A DNA stretch of 64,000 bases from Gavia stellata. Its lineage: Eukaryota > Chordata > Aves > Gaviiformes > Gaviidae. The DNA lies in assembly GCF_030936135.1 (NCBI RefSeq), contig NC_082595.1, forward strand, positions 10,516,430 to 10,580,429. Direction: 5' to 3'. The notes beneath the pieces were generated by a model, which did not search any database, was not told the origin of the DNA, and worked only from the letters and a program-made list of their open reading frames with translations. Shown in pieces: positions 26,601 to 35,700 of this stretch. Each line of letters begins with the position of its first letter. Position 1 is the first letter of the stretch. The position numbers and the translations under genes were made by a program.

Positions 26601-28280
26601 CTGTGTTCTAACAAAGTGTAGCTTCAGGTCAAGTCTGAAATTTTTGCTTAAATAAGTATGCTTGGGTGAACTGATTTAATGACTTTTTTTATTAATTGAC
26701 AAGCAAGAAACCTAGGCTTAAATGAGAACAATAAAAAATAGCCTAGTGTTATTTTTTTATCCATTATTAGAATAGGATTTGGTACCGCATTCAAATGCAT
26801 GAGAAGCACTTTAAAATTTAGCTCAATATGCTGCAGCCAGAGGCGTATGATGTGCCAGACAAGACCACTATCAGTCACTGGAGTGCTTAAAAGGTGTGCA
26901 GGTGTGTGCTGTGGGTACGTGCACTTCAAGCACGTGAGCTAGATCTTGTTTTCCTAGTGTTTGAGGGGAGACGGTCAGATACATTTGCCTTTCCCAGAAA
27001 AATGTAGAACAGCGAAGTGTGCAAAGACAATCTGTTTAAAATCTTGCATTTAAAATGGCCCCACCTGATAACCAAAGTCCATCACCAGCAAAATCCACAG
27101 AGTTCTTGTTTTCTTGCCCAAAACCAGAGTGTGAACCCAGACCATGCGGGGTAATTGGTCCTTTGCACTCATGCTGTCGTGTCTGTGCTGGGGCTGGGCA
27201 CCCTCCTTGGTACCAGTGCCTCCTTGGCTTTGAGAGGCCAGCCCTATTCCCGGCACCTTTCACTCGTGGGATTCACACCTCTGCCTTCTTCAAGCTGCCT
27301 TTCATCCAGTGGATTGTTGGTGCTTGTTTCCTCTTGCTGTAGAGGCCATAGTTCACAAGCACTGGCAGGCAGCACTGCTGCTTTCAGGAAGATGAACAAA
27401 TACAGAAAGCCTGTTTAAGACCTTCTGGCTCAGGTGGTGACCTAGTGACACTGCGCTCATGCTGACTGTCAGCATTGCAGACTCCATGGCAAGTCTGAAA
27501 GCTGTGTGCTACTATATTGCTGCCTAAGCCTAGTTCTGCTTGCTTCATCTGAGATCCTAGAAATCATCCTTGTGCCTAGAGGTATGAGGAGAACTGCAAA
27601 CTATAAATAAACTTACTTGAACCAAATGTAGTTAAAAATAGAAATATAAAATACTTGCTGTAGGTCTGTAGAAACAGTTGCTGCTCTCAAAAGCTGGTAT
27701 AGCGTTACAATGCTGTCTTGTTAAAGCTTTCCAGTAGTTGTTTCTTTTAGCTTTGTCTTCTGGAAGATCTTCTTTAATGTGACTGCTTAATATTGTAAAT
27801 CTTCAAATAATACAGTAAATTTAATCTATAATTAAAACTAGCAGTTTAACTGTATCTCTAAAATTGTAAACAATTCAATATCCTCAGAATAGCCTAAAGG
27901 AATTTAGCAGCTAGTACAATGTGTTTCCTTCCTGATGGAAGTAATCAGAAAACCATGGGGTGAGGCAGATGTGTGGAGAAGGCACTACAGGCCTCCTTTG
28001 CAGCGTAAAGGAATATGCTGCAAAACACTTCAGTTTGAAAAATGGAATTGTTCATTATTGAACAGGTATAATATCTGATGTGTCAGATAAGGGGAATAAT
28101 ATTTTTAATCTCTTTCAGATTATCACAGCAAATCCCTGGAACATGATTGCTCTTCTTTGTGGCATCTTTTTGGCTCTGTTTAAGGCAGCAGACTTTGCTA
28201 AGTTAAGTGTTAAGTGGATGATCAAAATCCGAAAGAGACATCTGAAGAGGAGTCGTCAAGTAATGAACCACATAAGCTGA
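6545..28280 (+). CDS. PACC1: Proton-activated chloride channel 1 (PACC1/TMEM206), complete, eight coding exons
   Basis: Acid-gated anion channel (PAC, ASOR) of the plasma membrane and endosomes, which works as a trimer. Coding exons are 6545-6580, 10836-10932, 12553-12762, 14813-14967, 16499-16641, 22960-23104, 26228-26332 and 28119-28280. All junctions are GT-AG and the phases join to 351 codons (350 residues, same as human). TM1 is about residues 65-86 ([22 protein letters not shown]) and TM2 about 304-322. The loop between is extracellular, with sequons at N156, N163 and N191. K319, the selectivity lysine at the inner end of TM2 ([10 protein letters not shown]), is present, as are the pH-sensing H98, Q296 and D297. 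Residue 109 is Ser where human has Asp, and the first human sequon reads ECT. The N-terminus [12 protein letters not shown] matches the human start. Transcription is from a CpG island. Confidence 0.97.
6581..10835 (+). other. PACC1: PACC1 intron 1
   Basis: 4.3 kb intron. Its first 300 bp are CpG-island sequence. It contains an antisense CR1 fragment at 8891-9150 and short GT/TA dinucleotide runs near 10035. No other gene is evident. Confidence 0.85.
8891..9150 (-). mobile_element. CR1 LINE 3'-end fragment
   Basis: Antisense copy of the CR1 3' region. It starts with the inverted tail repeat (AGAATCAGAGAATCACTAAG), followed by GGTTGGAAAAGACCT and AAGATCATCAAGTCCAACC. It ends near the typical CCTCTTGTCCT. 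It is 5'-truncated with no coding capacity, opposite in orientation to PACC1, and resembles the copy at 47993-48210. Confidence 0.9.
10836..10932 (+). CDS. PACC1: PACC1 coding exon 2
   Basis: Encodes residues 13-44, [20 protein letters not shown] to VILP, plus one base of codon 45. This acidic cytosolic N-terminal segment is the least conserved part of the protein. The acceptor is ACTACACAG and the donor CAG|GTGAGA. Confidence 0.92.
10933..12552 (+). other. PACC1: PACC1 intron 2
   Basis: Intron with canonical ends and a T12 run at 11009-11020. No coding sequence or repeat family recognised. Confidence 0.8.
12553..12762 (+). CDS. PACC1: PACC1 coding exon 3 (TM1)
   Basis: Encodes residues 45-114: the pre-TM1 segment, TM1 (about 65-86) and the start of the extracellular domain. 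That start includes H98 in [20 protein letters not shown]. The acceptor is GTTCCAG and the donor CTG|GTAAGA. Confidence 0.97.
13681..13706 (+). repeat. Poly-C/poly-T homopolymer junction
   Basis: An uninterrupted run of C followed directly by a run of T. Exact length is the kind of detail that sequencing and assembly get wrong. Confidence 0.9.
14595..14622 (+). repeat. Poly-T tract, about 28 nt
   Basis: Pure T run about 190 bp before PACC1 exon 4. It could be the reversed poly(A) of an old retroposed copy, but no recognisable body lies next to it. Confidence 0.9.
14813..14967 (+). CDS. PACC1: PACC1 coding exon 4
   Basis: Encodes residues 115-166 of the extracellular domain. It includes [15 protein letters not shown] and [17 protein letters not shown], with sequons N156-Y-T and N163-Q-T. 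The acceptor is CCAAAACAG and the donor ATG|GTAATA. Confidence 0.96.
14968..16498 (+). other. PACC1: PACC1 intron 4
   Basis: Intron with canonical ends and a T-rich tract at 15078-15093. No repeat family or gene recognised. Confidence 0.8.
16499..16641 (+). CDS. PACC1: PACC1 coding exon 5
   Basis: Encodes residues 167-213 plus two bases of codon 214, including [17 protein letters not shown], sequon N191-G-T and [11 protein letters not shown]. The acceptor is TTACAG and the donor AG|GTATGT. Confidence 0.96.
16642..22959 (+). other. PACC1: PACC1 intron 5
   Basis: The largest PACC1 intron, 6.3 kb. Open frames of up to about 150 codons occur on both strands (for example 18118-18573 minus), but none matches a family I know or shows splice or initiation support. 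No known repeat found. Confidence 0.8.
22960..23104 (+). CDS. PACC1: PACC1 coding exon 6
   Basis: Completes Ser214 and encodes residues 215-262, including [20 protein letters not shown] and the acidic KTKEEDG. E251 there aligns with human E250 of the proton-sensing pocket. The acceptor is CCTTTAG and the donor GAG|GTAAAA. Confidence 0.96.
24458..24505 (+). repeat. Degenerate (GTTT)n low-complexity tract
   Basis: TTTTTTTGTTTGTTTTG, then GGTTTGTTTGTTTGTTCG: a T-rich microsatellite-like stretch. Confidence 0.85.
25971..26019 (+). repeat. Tandem duplication, 23- and 26-bp units
   Basis: TTTTACTG-TTTTAAGTGAGAAAT is followed at once by the same unit carrying an extra TTG. This is a recent short tandem duplication in PACC1 intron 6. 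Confidence 0.9.
26228..26332 (+). CDS. PACC1: PACC1 coding exon 7
   Basis: Encodes residues 263-297, [20 protein letters not shown] to FIQTVQD, leading into TM2. The acceptor is CTCTCCAG and the donor GAT|GTGAGT. The exon is in phase 0 at both ends. Confidence 0.96.
26333..28118 (+). other. PACC1: PACC1 intron 7
   Basis: Intron with canonical ends and a moderately GC-rich patch at about 27050-27340 that gives overlapping open frames on both strands. No recognisable gene or repeat. Confidence 0.8.
28119..28280 (+). CDS. PACC1: PACC1 coding exon 8 (TM2 and C-terminus)
   Basis: Encodes residues 298-350 and stop TGA at 28278-28280. TM2 ([19 protein letters not shown]) carries K319. A short basic cytosolic tail follows ([12 protein letters not shown]) and the protein ends NHIS, as in human. 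The acceptor is TCTTTCAG. Confidence 0.97.
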   Translation: MITANPWNMIALLCGIFLALFKAADFAKLSVKWMIKIRKRHLKRSRQVMNHIS

Positions 28281-30835
28281 GACTGCCTTTTAACTATTCA
28301 TAGCAGAAGGGATAGAAAAATAACTGGAATAAACTTCAATCAGCAATACAGCAATTAAAGATGCAAAACAGGTATGTTTTCGTCCAGAAAAATGACAGCT
28401 GGAGGAACAGCCTAGTGAACTGGCCTTTGAACTTCAGAAAGGAACTAACTCTAGGGCAGGTCTAACAAACTCATGCTTTTCTATTCCAAATTTAACAAGC
28501 TTACCTCAATATATGGGGGGACCAGGGGGAAAGGAGAGAATTCACTAATGCTCAGAAAGTCAACACTGTAGTGGTTAAGTTCTAAAAAAATGGACAGTGT
28601 TTGAATACTTCTCAGCCCAGGAGACCATTTAACTAACTTCTGCGTGAGCTACGACCTGCATCTGCTACTGTAATGCAGTTACTTCCTTGACTATGTTTAG
28701 TGGAAGGTAAAGCACTCAACAAAGCAGTCTGGCCTCCCCTCTCCAAAGGATGTGTTAAAACAAAATACACTGGAATTCTATTATGTGTCACTTTTTATTT
28801 GAAGTATAGCAACTTTAATATTAAAAAGTACTTCAAATAGGATATTGTGTACATTCTTTGAAACTACCTGCTCCTAGATTCAGCTGGAGCTTTACAGGAG
28901 GTAGTCCAGGCAGGCATATTACTGCAAGAGGATAAGGTGAAAAACAAAAATCTATTCCTGATCAGTCCAACTCAAAGTAAACTCAAGCAACTCACTACCT
29001 GGCCATCTGAGCTGGTGACAGAGTTCAAAGTCTGTCTCAGGATGTTGCTCTTCCCTCTTTCCCCCAGCCTTTGCTAAGGAAGTGAAAAACAGTCTTTCAT
29101 CAGCCTGGCATTTAAATGTGATTCTCTATTACACAGAGAATGTGCGCTAACTAACCGTGCTGTGGTGGTGTAGTCTTTTTCTTCCTTATAAGTCAGTCCC
29201 TTGTTAGTCTAGATGCCTAACTCAGACTTGTGGAGTCTACAGGGCAGCAGTGCACCACTGTGTGTTTGCTCTGAAAGCTTTGTGGCAAGGACAGAGCATG
29301 CCAAGTCATGTTTTGCTTCTTCCATCCCCTACTAACAGAGTATTAATAGAGTAGTAAGCCTATCAAAAGTACCCCCTCATTCTTTTTTTTTTGCCTTCTA
29401 AGGAAGCATTTTGGAACAAAATTTACTACTTTCAGCTGATTTCCAGAGCAAATCAAGGCACTGCATTGACCAAAGACAGCCTTAAACAAGGCAGCAACTA
29501 TTCACTGTAGTAAGAAAAACAAAAGGGCAGCACTGGCTGCAGGCATGGAGGCAGCATACAGGTTCTCTTGCACCCAGACAGCTGAGGGCAGGAGGAGGTT
29601 ACAACCTACCAGTCACTTGCAGTTACTGGTCTTGCCTCTTCCCCAGGTCCTGTGTTGGTTCTTCAGACAGCTCATGATTTGAATGGTATAGCCTGAGCTA
29701 ACTTGATCACACTCTTCTGGGGAAAAAAATGGATGCAAAAACAGGCAGTGTTCAGTCAACACTTTATGTTCAGTATGTTGCAATGATGGCTCTTAGACAG
29801 GTCCAGCAGCGCAGTATTGTACCTGCTTCAGGTGAGGTAGGTTAGCCTACTGCCTAGGAAGTGAATGAGGTTAAACTAGACAGAAGCAGGGAGTAGTAAA
29901 GGGCAAACACTGCACTGCTGAAGGAAAGTGGCTGAGAGCTACTTCATCCCCTAGGTGCTGGGGAATGGAACAGAAACTCAGGGCAGTGGGGAGAAAAAAA
30001 ACCCAAACACAACACACACACACTTAGACCATCTGTATCAAGAAAAACCCTGCTGATTTTGGCATGTAGCAGCCTATGGTGGTAGGGGAAGCATTCCACT
30101 GACTTCCCTGGTCAGCTTATAGCCCTTTGCTTTCCCAAATACACTGCTGAGGGCCTGTTCTACAGGTCAGCACAGAGACAGCTGAGCTTTCTTTTCCTCA
30201 CTGTCAAAGAAACATCCAAGTGTTCCTTTAACAAATGGTATCACAGCAGCTGTCTCTTGGATTTTACAAAAATATTTAGAAACAACAATCTGATCAGGTA
30301 CTGATGCATCCTACTGCACTTTTGGGGTTTTTTTTGCTAATGAGGTCAGAGAAGGTAAGCTGGAAGACAACTTAGCCCCAGCTCTAGGGGAAGTAGGAGC
30401 TGTGGTTAAATAAGGGATGCATTCCTTCCTGCAGTATTTAATATACTCTTTTTTAAAAAATTCTCATACTAGTCAACTTCAGTCACTACAGCTCAGCTAT
30501 AAAGATGTTTTGTTTTATAAGGAAGTGTTGTTACTAGAGCCAGTCAATAAACCCTTATATACCTATTTATAGGAGTGATTCTAATAGCAAGTGTTGCACT
30601 ATTTGTTTGAAATGGCCTCCTATAGCTACAGTGTTGTTTTTCTATTACTTACTCTTGATGTCCATATTTGTAAATTTTTGAACAATTCCTAACAACCACA
30701 AGTGCCAGTAATTTGTTCTTTGTACCACTGCAAGGTAAGTGAGTGTTAGATTCCCCACTGTCTGTATTTTATATCTCAAATTGGGGGTCTTATTCTTCTA
30801 CAGAAAAAAGGCAATAAAGTAGTAAACTGAGGTAA
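28281..30835 (+). other. PACC1: Probable PACC1 3' untranslated region
   Basis: Noncoding DNA after the TGA. Candidate poly(A) hexamers AATAAA lie at 28328-28333 (proximal), 30546-30551 and 30813-30818. The last is followed by a TGTGTCTG element about 20 nt later, so it is the best distal candidate. Alternative polyadenylation would give 3' UTRs of about 70 nt or about 2.5 kb. No splice evidence is needed to explain the stretch. Confidence 0.6.
30813..30818 (+). terminator. Probable distal PACC1 poly(A) signal
   Basis: AATAAA in GGCAATAAAGTAG with a downstream GU-rich stretch (AACTGTGTCTG). Its position fits the end of a convergent gene pair. Confidence 0.55.
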
Positions 30836-31514
30836 ACTGTGTCTGCATGACAGTCATCTTCCTCCTGAGCTGGCAAAGCACACCCTTGCAGGCCCCACAG
30901 TGTTTAACATCGGGGTGCAGGACTTCACGAAGCACCATGAGAAGTAAAGGATTTTTATTCCCCCAAATTTTGGGCAGCCACTTACCATGGCAGAATCTAC
31001 TCTGGTCAGCTGATTATGTAGTCTTTTTATATCAAACAGACATGTAGATAGTAGCAACTAATTGGTTGTAATCAGATGGAGCTATTGGAAGTGTAAGCCA
31101 CTTCAGACAGTGTTACTCCCCTTTCCTCTGTGAAACACAGCTACTTAGAGACAAAAAATGAAGTAACAATAGAAGTATAATAAAGTCAACTCAAACAGTG
31201 CAGTAGAGACTTTTTCCGCTTGGAAACTGCTTGAATAAAGTCAGTAAACCAGCCAAGCAATAGGTAACACAAGCCCAGGAAGGACACCTGCCTCAGCTGT
31301 TCCAACCACCACCTGCTCTGTATTGAACAGAGCAGAACAAAGCCTTCCACCCTACTCAAAAATGAAACCCCAGCAGCCCACCACACCTCTAATACTTCTG
31401 CCACTCAGTGAAAAGCCACAGGTCATTCAGACACATGTGCGGTTAAAAGGTTGTTCATAAAAGCCATTCTAATTCTCCTGGTCTTTATAAACACAAAGAT
31501 GTGATATACAGCAC
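30836..31514. other. Tail-to-tail intergenic spacer between PACC1 and PPP2R5A
   Basis: Roughly 680 bp between the two best poly(A) sites of the converging genes. No repeat or gene recognised. Confidence 0.5.
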
Positions 31515-32616
31515 TAAATACAAACATAAAGACTTTATTGAATGCTGCTTAATTCCCCAAAGATCTTTCATTACAAAAGTTTTCCACACAACTGCAATTT
31601 AAGAGATTGGAATGGTACTCTGATAAAAGATGTGAAAAATACTTGATCAAGTAAACAGACAAGACTTCTATTGTCAACTTTCCACCTTTAAGAAACAGAC
31701 TGCATTTTCTTTAAATAAAACAAGGAACTATTTATTGACATCCTTCCCTCCTTACTGAAAAAAAAAGTAATCCCAATTTTGGTCTCATTTTTCAGTCTAT
31801 GGGATGCTAAAACTAATGCAGAAACCTCCAAGGTAGTCTCTAGGAGACCTGGACTACTCCACAGGGAGTCCTTGGGCTGATAAGGAACATCATTGATGGG
31901 CTCACTGGAGGAAGCTCCATCCTCAGCTGTAGCAGGAGGAAATATCTAAGTAGCCCAGGATCAAGAGGCAGCAAGAATGGGGTAGCAGCACTCACCAAGG
32001 GGTAGGTCAGACACATGGACCACCCCAACCTGTTCAAGCTGACTTTCTCCCCTTACTTTGCCTCATTCTCATGTGAGCATTATCTAAATCTAAATCTGAT
32101 CAGGAATTCAAGGACAGCACTGTATCCGAGTTCCTTTCAGTGCTGTAAGGGGCACATACCAAATATCTTGAGTTATGGTAATGTACCTTGGTTTTATTTG
32201 AGAAAATACAGCACAACTAGAAGCCTTTTCTATAATCTTAACCAAAGTATGCAGCAATGTGAAAAGCACATATAAAACAAGGAAAAAATGTACATAGCAA
32301 ACTATACCACCTATGTGCAACACAATCAAAAATTCAAGTCATAATTCTCACCACTCCCATAATTATTTCACTCATTAGGATGATATTTCAGTTCTATGAA
32401 ACGCTGGAAGTGACAGTATATCAATAATTAGACAAATTTACAATATGCTGTGGTAATGACATCACTTAACTGCTGTATTTAAATTCAAATCTTTACATTT
32501 GCCAGAGAAAAAAATTGGCTGTTTCTATTATACTGATGAGGTTTCTTTTGCAAATCCTTATATATTTCAAAAGGGTACAAAAAAGTATGTCTGCCGAGTA
32601 GAGGTGGTCATTTCTT
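31515..32616 (-). other. PPP2R5A: Probable PPP2R5A 3' untranslated region
   Basis: AT-rich noncoding sequence after the PPP2R5A stop. It contains AATAAA signals on the minus strand at 31534-31539 and 31731-31736, and one that overlaps the stop codon (32616-32621). Confidence 0.6.
31534..31539 (-). terminator. Probable PPP2R5A distal poly(A) signal
   Basis: TTTATT on the plus strand reads AATAAA in the PPP2R5A sense (CAATAAAGTC). A CTTTGTGT element lies about 40 nt further downstream on that strand. This implies a 3' UTR of about 1.1 kb. Confidence 0.55.
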
Positions 32617-32749
32617 TTATTTGGCACTTGTATTGTGTGCATTTAGCACATTGTGAGTGCTGTTCTGCTTTTCTGCCATAGCCTTCTTGAGCTTTAACTC
32701 CTCTAGCTTTCTCCACAACTCTTCACGTTCCAATTCCTTCTTTTTCTCT
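32617..32749 (-). CDS. PPP2R5A: PPP2R5A coding exon 13 (C-terminus and stop)
   Basis: Encodes [20 protein letters not shown] to AHNTSAK (444-486), then TAA at 32619-32617. It is charged and helical at first. The final 15 residues differ most from human but keep the length. The acceptor is TTCTACAG. Confidence 0.95.
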
Positions 32750-35700
32750 CTGTAGAAAAGAGTGAAGTGTCAATTTCGGATGTTTTAAGTGCAACCTAGA
32801 GACACAGTTACTTAACAACTGTGATTTACATCTAGTAATTCCTCTTGTAAGTTTTTCTCCAAAGCTATTTTGAGGCAATTACAGTTTCCTCTATTAAAAA
32901 GCAAGTGTACAAATTGGTAACAGTTAGCAGTAAAACAGTAGCTTTGCTCCAACAAACTCAGACAACTGCTGTAGTGGGGTTTTGCACAGGTGACTGCAGT
33001 TTTAAGGAGGTTCTTCATCACATGCAAACAAAGAGACTAAGCGTCTTCGGGAGAGAAAAGCACAGCTACTGAAAGGACACTTAGCATGTGGTCTCAGATG
33101 GCCCAGGATAACATACGCCCTGCCCCCCTTACTCCAACAGTACTGTTTAGTAGGTTAGTAGGATAAGAGAGAGGTTTTAGCTGAGCTATGAAGTATTCTC
33201 CAGCTCAGCTTTCTTCAGGCAACACCCCCTGAAGCAGAGGAGCCAGCACCAGGCTGCCCCTCGCAGCAGCAGCTGAGCCCAGTTTTCCCCACAGAGGAGA
33301 CAGAGCGCTCCCTGCCCAGGCAGGACGGGAAACTGGGGCCTTCCTGCCGCCTCCCCAGGGCTTCAGCTCCCTCCACACCACTGACACAGCCCTGCGTGGG
33401 TGCTTCTTACTCAAGCGACACCCAGCAGCAAGTATTTGATGAGCAGTTCTACAGAATCCCATAGCCACAACAGTTAAGTGCTGTTTCTTTTCAGCTGGTA
33501 CATTCTAAGTATGTATTCATCAACGTGCATTTGGAAGGAAAATCAGTACCTTTGCCTTTCTGCTTTATATGAGCTTGTAAGTTCATCAAAAAGCTTGCCA
33601 TTCATTTCCATCAGGGTTTTCAGCACGTTATATACCAGTGCCACAATAGTTCTAGAACAGAAGGAACACAACCATTAGAATTACTCAACACAAAATTAAA
33701 TGGAACACTTCTTTACTGAGTATCTTTTTTGGACTCTGAGTTTCTTATTTAAGATAATACTGTAAGGTCAGTGAGTTTCCGAAACAAAATCCTTTACTAT
33801 AATTTCCTCTGTAAATTAGTAAAGTGCATATTTAAACTTTTTTTGAAATGGCTGTTTAACCTTAAATTCCTGACTCTTGTAATTACTATACATAGGATAT
33901 AATTATTGGTACTGTGGCTGTACTATAAAGCCATTCAGTTATGTTAACGTTTAATAAACTGAGTTTTAACAACAGTTTTGTAATATTTGAGTAAGGAAAT
34001 ACGAGAGTCTAGAAAAATAAACTTCCGGCTAATAGCTTCAAAACTGGGCAAAAGAATGTGGCAGAGGAACCACAGGCACGTGGTTTAATACAGCTACTAG
34101 AAGCTCTACTGGAAGCGTTTCTGGGCAGCAGATAGTTTTACTGCATATGCCCCATTAGAGAGCTGAATTGAGAACATCAGATAATGGTTTCTGGTACCTT
34201 GGTTTCTTTACGAAACTAACCAGCTTGAGCAATACTGGTTATGTTTTACGGGGCTCTCCATATTTCCATGTTAGGTATTACGCTTCTTTTTATGAAGGCA
34301 TTCATATTTCAATAAATTATCTTAAGTATTCTGGTGTTCATCTCCTTTAAACTCACTATTAATTACAGACAGAAATGCAAAAATAGCAGTAAAATTAAAC
34401 ATTAAAAAGGTGCCTATCATTAAGCTTATCACTAATAAAAAAAAAGTAGGTAAACTGTCTTCCCCATCTTTCCCCTCACTAGCAGTTCACCTTCACACAG
34501 CAGTATTGATTGTAAGGTTGTAGAGCAGGGGTGCCATGCAGTCTTGTGACCTTGAAAAATGAGTGAAAGAAAAATCTAAGGAAGTAACCAAAGGACCGGG
34601 TTTGCCTTTTCAGTACACTCTGCCCATAGTGGCACTAGGAAATCTCCCAACTATTCATCAGAGGCTCCACGCTCATTCAAAATGCACAGTACGCTTATCC
34701 TGTCTATGCTCCTAGGTTTTTTGGTTTTTTTTTTTTTTGGAACACTGGCTTTTATGTGATTTGAAAACAAAAGCTTATTTGGGGTTTTGGTTTTCTGAGA
34801 GGAAAAGCTGGATTTTGAGCGAGTAGTTAAGTCCATATCAGACAGCTAGATAGATATAAGCACGTTACTCTGCCCTCCAAAACAGATTAAAACCAAAAGG
34901 TTAGACTTTCTTCCTCAAACTTCCTGGTCCTCAAGGTACATAGTTATCCTGTGTCTTTCACTTCCTTCATGAAGAGCAACTTCTGTCCGCAGCTAGGGAA
35001 AGAGGGACATCCTTCAAATTTATTGAGGTCCTAAGTACTATTAATGCTCTAAGAACTAGTTCTCCAAAGTTTATATTCAGTCTCAGCTGATACATTTGCA
35101 ACTAGACACACCACCGAGATAAATTCAGAATAATTTCAGAGCCTCTAAGGGCTTAAAACAGGACATCTGATTTAACTTCAAAGTTGTGGGAAGCTCCTGC
35201 CTACCCTGGCTTTTGGCTGTATGAGCTTTACATGCTACAAATTGACTTGCAACTCAATTCAGGATGCTGGACACAAGCAAACTTTGCTTTTTAGTATTTC
35301 AATGTAATTACTGCTTCTTTCAAACGTGATACAAACCCACTAACATTTAACCCGTGGCATTAAATATAAAATGAAGTAGTCATTCATTTCTCATTCCTAC
35401 CATACTTTATAGTGGTAGGCAACTGCTCTTCTCTGAAAGTATCTTTCCCCTTCCTAATCTCACTGGGCAGCAATAACTACGTATGAAGACACTGACAGAA
35501 TTTTGTTCGTCTGAAGTAAGAAAGGACAGCAAAGCATAAATATAGCAGAAGCATCCCTTGGCAACTGCTTTGGTCTAAGTAGTTTTATTGTGTGTTTTTA
35601 ACTAACAGCCAAGATCAAATGTGATTACAGTATCAAGACCATCATCCAATTTCCTCATGCTTTTTCAATAAATTCAAGTTCTCCATCATAACAATGCAGA

